Of a DNA stretch of 28,948 nucleotides, positions 1 to 6,905 are shown piece after piece. The translations under genes were made by a program, and so were the position numbers. Within the stretch, counting starts at the first letter, position 1; each line of letters begins with the position of its first letter. Below the pieces are notes generated by a model. It saw nothing but the letters and a program-made list of their open reading frames with translations. It had not been told where the DNA came from and made no database searches. This stretch comes from JBFJVD01 sp041624375 (lineage in GTDB: Bacteria; Chloroflexota; Anaerolineae; Anaerolineales; E44-bin32): NCBI GenBank assembly GCA_041624375.1, contig JBFJVD010000012.1, positions 1-28,948 on the forward strand. Direction: 5' to 3'.

Positions 1-22
1 CGGGGCGGATCGATCCGCCCCG
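1..22 (-). terminator. Palindromic hairpin downstream of the first lipoprotein gene
   Basis: A perfect 22-base palindrome (arms CGGGGCGGATC and GATCCGCCCCG) lies 46 bases beyond the stop of the minus-strand lipoprotein gene. It can fold into a 9-bp GC-rich stem with a TCGA loop. Any U-tract would lie before base 1, so intrinsic termination cannot be confirmed. The symmetry would also serve a gene converging from the left. Confidence 0.5.
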
Positions 23-68
23 CTCTTGCGTACCCAAGGTTGGTCCGGCTCAGTCCGTCGTCCCTTGC

Positions 69-476
69 CTAGAGATCAACCTCCTGGACGAGCTCTCCAT
101 TGAGAAAGATCGAGAACGAGCCTTCGGTATAGCTGCCGAGCTCGACCCCCGTTTCAAAGGGCTCAAGCACCTGGATGCAGGCCTCGTCGGTCGTCGCCAC
201 TGAGATCATCTCGATCCTGATCTCACCGTCTTCATTTGGCCCTTCCACCGTCCAGCGCAGCTCGTGGCACGGCGTTGGCAAGTGCCCCTTGACTTCCAGC
301 GCGAGCTGCATCGGAAAGCTCTCGCGAATGACCACAGAGGTCTCATCGACATAGACCGGACCTTCCCCACCCGAGGAGCTTGGCGGCTCGAGGGTGGGAT
401 CGGCTGCCCCACCGCAGGCCCCCAGCACGAGGGCGCTCAACATCCACAACAGGGTCCAGATTCTAAAGCGATGCAT
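69..476 (-). CDS. Secreted lipoprotein of unknown function
   Basis: This 135-residue protein begins with a typical lipoprotein signal peptide: positive MHRFR, a hydrophobic stretch to residue 19, and the lipobox VLGAC with the lipidated cysteine at 21. A low-complexity P/S/G linker (about 28-38) follows, then a compact probably beta-rich domain (about 40-135). That domain has two cysteines, in PTPCHEL and DEACIQV, which could form a disulfide. The pattern resembles small lipoproteins I associate with Chloroflexota, but I cannot name a family. The ATG is preceded by AGGAGG with a 9-base spacer, which supports this start. It is a single gene, divergent from the M42 peptidase, with a palindromic hairpin beyond its stop. 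The role is unknown; it is probably anchored on the outer face of the membrane. Confidence 0.8.
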   Translation of the reverse strand: MHRFRIWTLLWMLSALVLGACGGAADPTLEPPSSSGGEGPVYVDETSVVIRESFPMQLALEVKGHLPTPCHELRWTVEGPNEDGEIRIEMISVATTDEACIQVLEPFETGVELGSYTEGSFSIFLNGELVQEVDL

Positions 477-553
477 GGCTGCATGCCTCCTATCAAACGT
501 AGTCTCCGTCTATTGGACGTCAATCCCTGTGTAATGGTTCCCGACATCCACGC

Positions 554-583
554 TTGGCAGGCAATCCCAGGCGGCATTATCAT
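554..583 (+). promoter_or_regulatory. Putative sigma70 promoter of the M42 peptidase-azlCD operon
   Basis: TTGGCA (554-559) and TATCAT (578-583) are separated by 18 bases. Each differs from consensus at one position. The predicted transcript would start near 590 and carry a leader of about 34 bases with GATGAGG just before the ATG at 624. This is inferred from sequence alone. Confidence 0.5.
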
Positions 584-623
584 GGACATCTAGCCACCCA
601 ATCCTGACTTTCGATGAGGCACG

Positions 624-1673
624 ATGCCCAAACCGCTCACGATCGACACCCAGGCACTGCTCAACCAGCTTGAAAGCCTGCTGAAACTTCCCAGCCCAAC
701 CGGAAAGGCCGAGCCTGCCGTTGCCTACGTAGAACAGGCCTTCGCGGAGATGGGCCTGGAAACACAGCGCACGCGCAAAGGCGGCCTGACGGCCACATTG
801 CCCGGTGAGCGAGCCGACCGACCTCGCGCCCTGACCGCACATGTGGACACCTTGGGCGCGATGGTCAAGGAGATCAAGAGCAATGGCCGCTTGAAGCTGA
901 CCAAACTGGGTGGATTCGCCTGGAACACCGTTGAAGGTGAGGGGGTGCAGGTCTTCACCGCCCAGGGCCAGCCCGTCCGCGGCTCGCTGCTCCTGGTGCA
1001 GGCATCCTCCCATATCCACGGCGGCGAGGTGGGTGAGAAGAAGCGTGACGACGAAGCCATGGAAGTCCGGCTCGACGCCCGCACATCGAGCGCCGACGAG
1101 ACACGCGCCCTCGGGGTGGAGGTGGGCGACTACGTTGCCTTCGATCCGCGCGTCGAAATCGGCGCGGCGGGCTTCGTCCGCTCACGGCATCTCGACGACA
1201 AGGCCTCGGTGGCCTGCTTGCTGGCCGCGGTGCGGGCTGTGCAGAAAGCCGGACACACGCCCGCGCAGCGGACAACACTGCACATCAGCAACTACGAGGA
1301 GGTCGGTCATGGGGCCGCCTCCGGCTTCCCCGACGATCTAGTCGAGCTGGTGACGGTCGATATGGCCGCCGTGGGGCAGGGTCAGGCATCCACTGAGTTT
1401 CATACGACCATCTGCGTAAAAGACTCCGGCGGACCCTACCATATCGATCTCACCAACCGCCTGCGAGCCCTGGCCGAGGGACATGGAATTCCGTATAAGG
1501 TGGATATTTACCCCTACTACGGCTCGGATGGCGAGGCGTACTGGCGAGCCGGCGGCGATGTGGAGGTGGCGCTGCTGGGACCCGGCGTGGACGCCTCACA
1601 CAATTACGAGAGGACGCACACCGACTCGCTTGTGGCGACGGCGCAGCTGATCGCAGCCTACCTTTTGTCCTGA
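624..1673 (+). CDS. M42 family metallopeptidase (glutamyl aminopeptidase/cellulase M-like)
   Basis: This is a 349-residue cytoplasmic di-metal aminopeptidase of the M42 (PF05343) family, which removes N-terminal residues from peptides, usually as a large tetrahedral assembly. The expected metal and catalytic residues are visible in order: His73 in TAHVDTLG, Asp191 in RHLDDKAS, Glu225/Glu226 in YEEVGHGA, Asp246 in TVDMAAV and His326 in DASHNYERTH. Length is normal for the family. The insert from about 85 to 185 corresponds to the small oligomerisation domain. The start is supported by GATGAGG 4 bases upstream. The stop is only 3 bases before azlC, so peptide degradation and amino-acid export genes probably share a transcript. 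Substrate specificity cannot be read from the sequence. Confidence 0.93.
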   Translation: MPKPLTIDTQALLNQLESLLKLPSPTGKAEPAVAYVEQAFAEMGLETQRTRKGGLTATLPGERADRPRALTAHVDTLGAMVKEIKSNGRLKLTKLGGFAWNTVEGEGVQVFTAQGQPVRGSLLLVQASSHIHGGEVGEKKRDDEAMEVRLDARTSSADETRALGVEVGDYVAFDPRVEIGAAGFVRSRHLDDKASVACLLAAVRAVQKAGHTPAQRTTLHISNYEEVGHGAASGFPDDLVELVTVDMAAVGQGQASTEFHTTICVKDSGGPYHIDLTNRLRALAEGHGIPYKVDIYPYYGSDGEAYWRAGGDVEVALLGPGVDASHNYERTHTDSLVATAQLIAAYLLS

Positions 1674-1676
1674 TCG

Positions 1677-2405
1677 ATGGTCACGAGCACCGGCCGCGGC
1701 GAGCGGCGGCGTGAATTCCTGCGCGGCGTCCGGGACCAGCTTCCACTACTCTTGGGTGTGATTCCCTTTGGGTTGATCTTCGGCGCACTGGCGATTGCCA
1801 ACGGGATCCCACCCCTCGCCACGCAGGGATTGTCGCTGTTTGTCTTTGCGGGCAGCGCCCAATTCATCGCCGCCGGTCTGATCGGGGAGGCCGCACCGGC
1901 ACTCGTCGTCATCGGCACGATCTTCATTGTGAATCTGCGTCATATGCTCTACAGCGCCACCCTGGCGCCCCATTATGAGCATCTCCCAGCAAGATGGAAG
2001 ATGAGCCTGGCCTGGCTGCTCACCGATGAAGCCTTCGCCACAACCTCGGTCCGCTACCAGCGTTCTTCTCTTGGCTATGCGCATTGGTACGCGTTCGGCA
2101 CCGGCCTCACCCTCTGGGTCTCCTGGCAGCTGAGCACCGCGCTTGGCATCGCGCTCGGCGCCAGGATCTCGGACACGGGCGGGCTGGACTTCGCGCTGCC
2201 GGTGACGTTTCTGGCGCTGCTCATGCCGCAGCTGACGACGCGACCAGCGTGGGCGGCGGCGGTCGCGGCCGGCCTCACCGCCATCCTGCTCGCCCCCCTT
2301 CCCTTTCGCCTCGGCCTCGTCCTGGCATGCCTGGTCGGCGTCGGTGTGGGTCTCTGGCTCGACAGGCTGGGCTCCAAAGCGGCCCCGAAAGGAGCGTCGA
2401 GCTGA
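1677..2405 (+). CDS. azlC: AzlC-family branched-chain amino acid exporter, large subunit
   Basis: This 242-residue integral membrane protein has about six to seven hydrophobic segments and two hallmarks of the AzlC family: FAGSAQF (about residues 57-63) and NLRHMLY (about 86-92). In characterised relatives (AzlCD, BrnFE, YgaZH) the large subunit pairs with a small AzlD-type subunit to export branched-chain amino acids or methionine. Here azlD follows with a 4-base overlap, which supports the pairing. The start is 3 bases after the M42 peptidase stop and has no clear Shine-Dalgarno, so translation is probably coupled to the upstream gene. The substrate is inferred from the family. Confidence 0.93.
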   Translation: MVTSTGRGERRREFLRGVRDQLPLLLGVIPFGLIFGALAIANGIPPLATQGLSLFVFAGSAQFIAAGLIGEAAPALVVIGTIFIVNLRHMLYSATLAPHYEHLPARWKMSLAWLLTDEAFATTSVRYQRSSLGYAHWYAFGTGLTLWVSWQLSTALGIALGARISDTGGLDFALPVTFLALLMPQLTTRPAWAAAVAAGLTAILLAPLPFRLGLVLACLVGVGVGLWLDRLGSKAAPKGASS

Positions 2406-2728
2406 GCACCGCCGCCATCTGGGCCGTGATCTTCGGCGGCATGGCGCTCACCTACGCCACCCGCCTCTCGTTCATCGCCTTCGTGAAGGCGGAGCGTCTA
2501 CCGCCGGGGATGCGGCGCGCGCTCCGCTACGTGCCCCCGGCCGTCCTGGCCGCGCTCGCCCTGCCCGACCTGGTGTTCGCAGACGGCAGCCTGCTGCTGA
2601 GCCCGGCCAATCCCCGTTTGCTGGCCGGACTGCTCGCGGCGATCGTCGCCTGGCGGACACGGAATCTCTGGTTGACGATTGGCGCTGGGATGGGTTTGTT
2701 TTTCCTGCTCGGGCAGATCCTCGGGTAG
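2402..2728 (+). CDS. azlD: AzlD-family transporter small subunit, apparent CTG start
   Basis: This is a 108-residue membrane protein with three to four hydrophobic helices, matching the AzlD/BrnE small subunit in length and in features such as the ATRLSFI segment and the RYVPPAVLAALALP segment. It partners the AzlC protein encoded just upstream. The frame has no ATG, GTG or TTG at the expected position. The best start is CTG at 2402: it overlaps the azlC stop as CTGA and is preceded by GAAAGGAG with a 7-base spacer. The first internal ATG (2441) would remove part of the first membrane helix. The family call is firm; the exact start is an inference. Confidence 0.88.
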   Translation: MSTAAIWAVIFGGMALTYATRLSFIAFVKAERLPPGMRRALRYVPPAVLAALALPDLVFADGSLLLSPANPRLLAGLLAAIVAWRTRNLWLTIGAGMGLFFLLGQILG

Positions 2729-2748
2729 ACACTCCCACCATTGTGCGG

Positions 2749-2757
2749 TGATACAAT
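2749..2757 (+). promoter_or_regulatory. Extended -10 promoter giving an apparently leaderless CDF transcript
   Basis: TGATACAAT is an extended -10 element (TG, one base, then TACAAT at 2752-2757). It ends 7 bases before the ATG at 2765, so transcription should begin at or within a base or so of the start codon. There is no room for a Shine-Dalgarno. TAGACA at 2726-2731 resembles a -35 box, but the 20-base spacer is long. Confidence 0.55.
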
Positions 2758-2764
2758 CCGGCCC

Positions 2765-3727
2765 ATGAACGCCCGGCCCTCCCTCACCCGCTTCGCCTGG
2801 CTTTCCGTCGTCGCTGCCCTTGCCACGATGGCGCTCAAGGGCGGCGCCTATCTGATCAGCGGATCGGTCGCGCTGCTCTCCGATGCGCTGGAATCTGGCG
2901 TGAACCTCACCGCCGCCCTCCTGGCTCTGGCGGTGCTCACCGTGGTGGCGCAGCCTCCTGATGAAGAGCACGCCTATGGTCACGAGAAGGCGGAGTACTT
3001 CTCCAGCGGAGCCGAGGGCAGCCTGATCCTGATCGCGGCGGTGACGATCGCCTACCAGGCGATCCGGCGTTTGCTGATCCCCGTCGAATTGGCACGCCTC
3101 CCCCTGGGCCTCACCATCTCCGTGGTCGCCATGCTGATTAACCTGTTCGTCGCGATCATCCTGCGGCGGGCAGCTCGCAGGCACCGCTCCATCGCACTCG
3201 AAGCCGACAGCCAGCACCTCATGACCGATGTCTGGAGCTCCGTCGGCGTACTCGGCGGCGTGGGGGCTGTGGCGCTCACGGGCTGGCAGCCGCTAGACCC
3301 GCTGGTCGCGCTCGCTGCTGCACTGCACATCGGATGGTCGGGAACCCGGCTGATCCGCCGCTCGATCCACGGGCTGATGGACACGGCGCTGCCGGAGCGT
3401 GAGCTGGCTCAAGTGCGAGAGATCCTCGATGAATACCGAGAACTGGGCATCCGTTTCCATGCGTTGAGGAGCCGGCAGGCCGGCGCCCGCTCCTTCGTAT
3501 CGTTCCACGTTCAGGTCCCCGGAGACTGGTCGGTGCAGCGCGGGCACGATCTGCTGGAAGCCATCGAGCGGAAGGTTCGCCACGCGATCCCCGCCACCAC
3601 CGTGTTTACCCACATCGAGCCCGTCGAAGATCCGCGGTCCTGGCACGATCAGAAGCTGGATCGGGAAACCGAACCGCGCCTTGCGGCGCGGCAGTTCGAG
3701 CTCGAGACCGAGGATCCCGAAAGCTAA
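2765..3727 (+). CDS. Cation diffusion facilitator (CDF) family metal transporter
   Basis: This 320-residue transporter of the CDF family exports divalent metals such as Zn, Fe, Mn or Co in exchange for protons. Hydrophobic helices span about 10-200, followed by a cytoplasmic domain of about 85 residues and a charged tail. Metal-site motifs are visible: SDALES (Asp40, with Ser44 where YiiP has Asp), HAYGHEKAE (His69 and His73) and DSQHLMTDVW (His151 and Asp155). The Ser at the fourth site position makes metal specificity uncertain. The ATG at 2765 is preferred to an upstream in-frame TTG at 2741, because that TTG lies upstream of the likely -10 box. The gene converges on the EthD-family gene with 7 bases between stops. 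Confidence 0.92.
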   Translation: MNARPSLTRFAWLSVVAALATMALKGGAYLISGSVALLSDALESGVNLTAALLALAVLTVVAQPPDEEHAYGHEKAEYFSSGAEGSLILIAAVTIAYQAIRRLLIPVELARLPLGLTISVVAMLINLFVAIILRRAARRHRSIALEADSQHLMTDVWSSVGVLGGVGAVALTGWQPLDPLVALAAALHIGWSGTRLIRRSIHGLMDTALPERELAQVREILDEYRELGIRFHALRSRQAGARSFVSFHVQVPGDWSVQRGHDLLEAIERKVRHAIPATTVFTHIEPVEDPRSWHDQKLDRETEPRLAARQFELETEDPES

Positions 3728-3734
3728 GGTTCGG

Positions 3735-4028
3735 CTAGGCTTCCGAGGCGAACATCAGGGTCACGAGACCCTCTGCGAAGGTGTTCAGGTTGTCACCGGC
3801 GGCGCCCATTTCGGGGCTTCGCATCGCCTGCTTGAGCGCGTCTTCATCCTCGAAGTACATCTCGGCCATCATATAGAACCCGTCCCCCATCAGCGTGCGT
3901 TGGAAGCGGCTGATCAGTGTGCGCTGGAGGCCGGGCACCTTCTCAATCAGGGGAAGATGGTTGTTGAAGTAGGCGTCATCGAACGACTCTGGATCGGGCG
4001 GTTGCTTGTACAGCGCGACCAGCTTCAT
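3735..4028 (-). CDS. EthD-family small protein at the end of the phenylacetate operon
   Basis: This 97-residue protein of the EthD family (ferredoxin-like alpha+beta fold) starts with the typical pattern MKLVALYKQPPDP, followed by FNNHLPLIEKVPG. The HxPL pattern and the closing AAGDNLNTFAEG are family-like. EthD proteins often sit beside oxygenase genes, but their biochemical role is poorly defined. Here the gene lies 28 bases downstream of paaD on the same strand, with a strong GGAGGA site before its ATG, so it is probably the last gene of the paa transcript. A helper role in oxygenase function or product handling is inferred from position only. Confidence 0.85.
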   Translation of the reverse strand: MKLVALYKQPPDPESFDDAYFNNHLPLIEKVPGLQRTLISRFQRTLMGDGFYMMAEMYFEDEDALKQAMRSPEMGAAGDNLNTFAEGLVTLMFASEA

Positions 4029-4056
4029 GAAGTTCCTCCTCCAATAATCTGGGCAA

Positions 4057-4566
4057 TCAAACGGGCTTAAAGCGCTCGAAGGGTTCGAGGCAATTGTCGC
4101 AGGTGTAGATGGCCTTGCAGGCGGTCGGTCCGAACGCGTTGCGCTCGGTCGTCTGGTCCGATCCGCATTGCGGGCAAGGAACCGCTTCCATCAGGATCAA
4201 GTTCACCGCGCCGCCATGCTGAGGCGGCGGGGCGATCCCATAGGCGTGCAGCTTCTCGCGCGCCGAATCGGAGAGCCAATCTGTACTCCAGGCCGGGCTG
4301 AGAGTTGTTTCGACCGTCACGGTCGCGAAGCCCAATCCAGACAACCTCGCTTTGATCTCACGCTCCATCACATGCAGGGCAGGACATCCGGCGAAAGTCG
4401 GCGTCATCGTCACCGCCACCCGGTCGTCCTCGACGACCACCTTGCGGATCAGCCCCAGATCCACCACCGAGATCACCGGGATCTCAGGATCCATGACCGT
4501 TTCGAGGGCCTGCCAGACCCGCTCTTCCACCGACCCCGGAGCACCCGAAGAGGATTCGCCTACCAC
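4057..4566 (-). CDS. paaD: Phenylacetyl-CoA epoxidase maturation protein PaaD
   Basis: PaaD (169 residues) is a DUF59/MIP18-type protein needed for a functional PaaABC oxygenase, probably in metal or Fe-S maturation. The N-terminal domain (about 13-90) contains DPEIPVISVVDLGLI and the TPTFAGCPA segment with Cys61, both typical of the SufT/MIP18 group. The C-terminal zinc-ribbon-like part has CPQC (131-134) and CDNC (156-159). The start is GTG at 4566, and the first 7 bases overlap the end of paaC, indicating translational coupling. Length and domain order match PaaD. It is the fourth gene of an A-B-C-D set, so the call is firm. Confidence 0.95.
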   Translation of the reverse strand: MVGESSSGAPGSVEERVWQALETVMDPEIPVISVVDLGLIRKVVVEDDRVAVTMTPTFAGCPALHVMEREIKARLSGLGFATVTVETTLSPAWSTDWLSDSAREKLHAYGIAPPPQHGGAVNLILMEAVPCPQCGSDQTTERNAFGPTACKAIYTCDNCLEPFERFKPV

Positions 4567-5330
4567 GCCATCATCTCCGGAAAGGCCCGGGCGACATGCT
4601 GCAGTTCGGCCAGCAGATCGCGCAGGGATTCGGTGTGATCTCGGCGGGAGTCGGCGCGCGGGTGGACATCCTCCGGGAGCGCCAGCTCGGCCGCCTCAAA
4701 CTCCGGCCGCACGCGTTCCAGCCAGGCGGCTTCCAGATCGCCGGAAGGCGGGACGATCCCCTCGGCGACCAATGGCGCCTCCGCCTCCATAGGCGCGATC
4801 AACTGGCGCGCGTCGGGCCATACGGCCTCGACGGCTGCCTGCATCCGCCGATTGCTCTCCTTCGTACCCAATCCCAGCCGATGGACCCAGGCGCGGGTGT
4901 GGCGCAGGTGGTAGAACTCCTCCCCCTGAATCTTGGCCGCCGCCTGCGCCAGCGGCGGGTAACTACTCTCCACAAGCCGTTCGAGGCGCACAGCTTCAAA
5001 CGCGTCGAAGACAAACTGACGCACGAGCGTGTAGGCCCAGTCCCCTTTCGGCTGCTCAACCAGCTGGACATTGCGGAATTCCGGCGCCGTACGTGTGTAC
5101 ACCAGCTGATCGGGGTAGCGGTCTGGATCCTCACCACACACATCGGCCAGCAGCCGGTACCAGATCAGCGCGTGGCCCATTTCATCCAGCGCCAGATTGG
5201 CGAAGGCGATGTCTTCTTCGAGGATCGGCGCGTGGCCGCACCACTCGGAATTGCGGTGCGCCAGGATCAGCTCGTCATCAGCCAACGCCAGCAGGTATGC
5301 GCCAAGCGCCGACCCAAGTTCAGTCTTCAT
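4560..5330 (-). CDS. paaC: Phenylacetyl-CoA epoxidase structural subunit PaaC
   Basis: This 256-residue ferritin-like helical protein is the PaaC partner of the catalytic PaaA subunit of the 1,2-phenylacetyl-CoA epoxidase. Remnants of diiron motifs are visible as LDEMGHALIWYR (about 47-58) and GEEFYHLRH (about 136-144). The N-terminal pattern LALADDELILAHRNSEW is characteristic of PaaC. In studied enzymes PaaC forms a heterodimer core with PaaA and is not the catalytic subunit. The ATG at 5330 overlaps the end of paaB by 11 bases, and paaD starts inside its last codons, so A-B-C-D are tightly coupled. Length is normal. Confidence 0.95.
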   Translation of the reverse strand: MKTELGSALGAYLLALADDELILAHRNSEWCGHAPILEEDIAFANLALDEMGHALIWYRLLADVCGEDPDRYPDQLVYTRTAPEFRNVQLVEQPKGDWAYTLVRQFVFDAFEAVRLERLVESSYPPLAQAAAKIQGEEFYHLRHTRAWVHRLGLGTKESNRRMQAAVEAVWPDARQLIAPMEAEAPLVAEGIVPPSGDLEAAWLERVRPEFEAAELALPEDVHPRADSRRDHTESLRDLLAELQHVARAFPEMMAW

Positions 5331-5868
5331 CGGGCTTCGACTCTCCGCGGCGGCGCCGGATCTCTCGCATCAGGCTGTCGGTATGGTAGAAGTTCGGCTG
5401 CCGGTAGAGCTTGTCGTAGGCCGGCCCGAACCAGCTCGGCTGCTCACTCCGTTCGCTGCGCAGCACGGCTCGCTCGGGCACCAAGCGCCAGACGCCGATC
5501 TCTGCGCTGAAGAACGCCTTCAGCGCCGCGCGCAAGGCATGCTCGGGAGTCACCCCGCGCACGCTGCCAGCCAGCAGGTGCTGGGTCTTGCGCCGCTCCT
5601 TCAGAAAGACGTGGTAGACCTCGCCCTCATCTTCGAAACCCATGCTGGACTCAAGCAGCGCGCCGACCTCATCCCCCGACCAGGTGTAGACCTGATCCGC
5701 GGGGACGGCCCAGAGCTCAAGGCAGTTCGGCCGGCGGACAAACACATCGCGCGCGTTCTGGAGCGCCAGTTCGGCGTCGGGAGCATGCACTGTGCCGCAG
5801 GACTCAAAGGGCGTCTTCTCCGTATCCTTTTTGAAGACGTAGTAGCGAGTCCACTGCGTATCGCTCAC
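5320..5868 (-). CDS. paaB: Phenylacetyl-CoA epoxidase subunit PaaB, double-length with two PaaB-like repeats
   Basis: PaaB is a small subunit that bridges PaaAC dimers in the epoxidase complex; typical PaaB is about 95 residues, but this one is 182. Two segments share the PaaB pattern. Residues 8-62 run from RYYVFKK through GTVHAPDAELALQNARDVFVRR to LWAVPADQVY. Residues 83-137 run from EVYHVFLK through GSVRGVTPEHALRAALKAFF to VWRLVPERAV. The canonical PaaB tail (DKLYRQPNFY, 152-161) occurs only once, after the second copy. The start is GTG at 5868, overlapping the paaA stop as GTGA. Fusion of two PaaB units, or an internal duplication, would provide two protomers in one chain. The assignment to PaaB is firm; the consequence for complex assembly is not known from the sequence. 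Confidence 0.92.
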   Translation of the reverse strand: MSDTQWTRYYVFKKDTEKTPFESCGTVHAPDAELALQNARDVFVRRPNCLELWAVPADQVYTWSGDEVGALLESSMGFEDEGEVYHVFLKERRKTQHLLAGSVRGVTPEHALRAALKAFFSAEIGVWRLVPERAVLRSERSEQPSWFGPAYDKLYRQPNFYHTDSLMREIRRRRGESKPDED

Positions 5869-6830
5869 AGGCTCGATCCATTCCCTTCACGCTGCGCGTA
5901 GGCTTCAAGCGCCTCACGGACCCATTGGCCATCGTCATGCGCCTTGCGCCGCGCGGCCATCCGTTCCCGATTGCACGGACCGTCGCCGTTGACCACCCGC
6001 CAGAATTCGTCCCAATCGATCGGACCGCTGATCCAATCACCGCTCTCCTCGTCGTAGCGCAAATCCGGGTCCGGCACCGTCAGTCCCAGATCATGGAGTT
6101 CGTCCACGGTCCTCGTGACGAACAGCTGGCGCAGCTCATCGTTGGTCTTCGTCTTGATCCCCCAGCGAATGAGAGCTGGTGAGTTCGGCGATTCTGCGTC
6201 CGGCAGGCCAAACATCATCAATGTGGGCCACCACCAGCGGTTAATGGAATCCTGGACGAGCGCCTTGAGCTCCTGCTCGCCCATCGCCATTTTGATGACC
6301 ATTTCCTTCCCCTGCTGCATATGGAAGCTTTCTTCAGCGGAGATTCGGATGTTTGCCCGTGCATAGGGTCCGTAGGAGCAGCGCGAGAGCATGGTCTGGT
6401 TGACGATGGCGGCGCCGTCGACGAAGTAGCCGATGATGGCAATGTCCGCCCAGGTCAGCGCGGGGTAATTGAAGATGTTCGAATACTTGGCTTTGCCGGA
6501 GAGGAGGTCGTCGATCATCTCTTCGCGAGTGGCGCCCAGCGTTTCTGCGGCGTGATAGAGGTACTCGCCATGGCCGGCTTCGTCCTGCACCTTGGCCAGC
6601 AGCACCAGCTTGCGGCGCAGCGACGGCGCACGCGTGATCCAGCCGCCTTCCGGGAGCATGCCGACGATCTCACTGTGCGCGTGCTGGGAGATCATACGCA
6701 CCAGCTGCCGCCGGTAGGTCGGCGGCATCCAATCGCCCGGTTCGATTTTCTCGCCCCGATCAATACGGGCCTGGAATTCGGCCAGTCGGGCTTCGTCGGC
6801 AGAGTCTTGCGTCTGAGTCTTGGCTTCCAT
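5865..6830 (-). CDS. paaA: 1,2-phenylacetyl-CoA epoxidase catalytic subunit PaaA
   Basis: PaaA (321 residues) is the diiron catalytic subunit that epoxidises the ring of phenylacetyl-CoA with O2. Diiron-site motifs are visible: Glu54 in QHAHSEIVG, Glu84 and His87 in VQDEAGHGEYLYHA, and Glu166/Glu167 with His170 in ISAEESFHMQQGKEM. The C-terminal segment with PDPDLRYDEESGDWISG and the region after it are also PaaA-typical. The ATG at 6830 is preceded by AGGAG with a 5-base spacer; a longer in-frame extension upstream lacks such support. It follows the enoyl-CoA hydratase-family gene by 75 bases and overlaps paaB by 4. No paaE reductase is present, so electrons must come from a reductase encoded elsewhere. 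Confidence 0.97.
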   Translation of the reverse strand: MEAKTQTQDSADEARLAEFQARIDRGEKIEPGDWMPPTYRRQLVRMISQHAHSEIVGMLPEGGWITRAPSLRRKLVLLAKVQDEAGHGEYLYHAAETLGATREEMIDDLLSGKAKYSNIFNYPALTWADIAIIGYFVDGAAIVNQTMLSRCSYGPYARANIRISAEESFHMQQGKEMVIKMAMGEQELKALVQDSINRWWWPTLMMFGLPDAESPNSPALIRWGIKTKTNDELRQLFVTRTVDELHDLGLTVPDPDLRYDEESGDWISGPIDWDEFWRVVNGDGPCNRERMAARRKAHDDGQWVREALEAYAQREGNGSSL

Positions 6831-6905
6831 GAACTCTCCTGAGAGATCGCCACCGGTCACCCCGGATGTGCCAGGGGGAAGGGCCGTGCTCGTGCGCGGG
6901 CCGCA

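Noticed and set aside
507..530. GACGTCCAAT shared upstream of two lipoprotein genes (near 513-522 and 23546-23555, minus strand)
   Set aside because: Only two copies of a 10-base word, at different distances from the starts and with no wider similarity; chance cannot be excluded. A genome-wide motif count upstream of lipoprotein genes would decide.
2741..2764. Upstream TTG start extending the CDF protein by eight residues
   Set aside because: The TTG lies before the likely -10 box (2752-2757), so it would not be on the transcript.
4596..5901. Long plus-strand frames across paaC and paaB
   Set aside because: They are shadows of coupled, motif-bearing paa genes and have no ribosome sites or recognisable domains.
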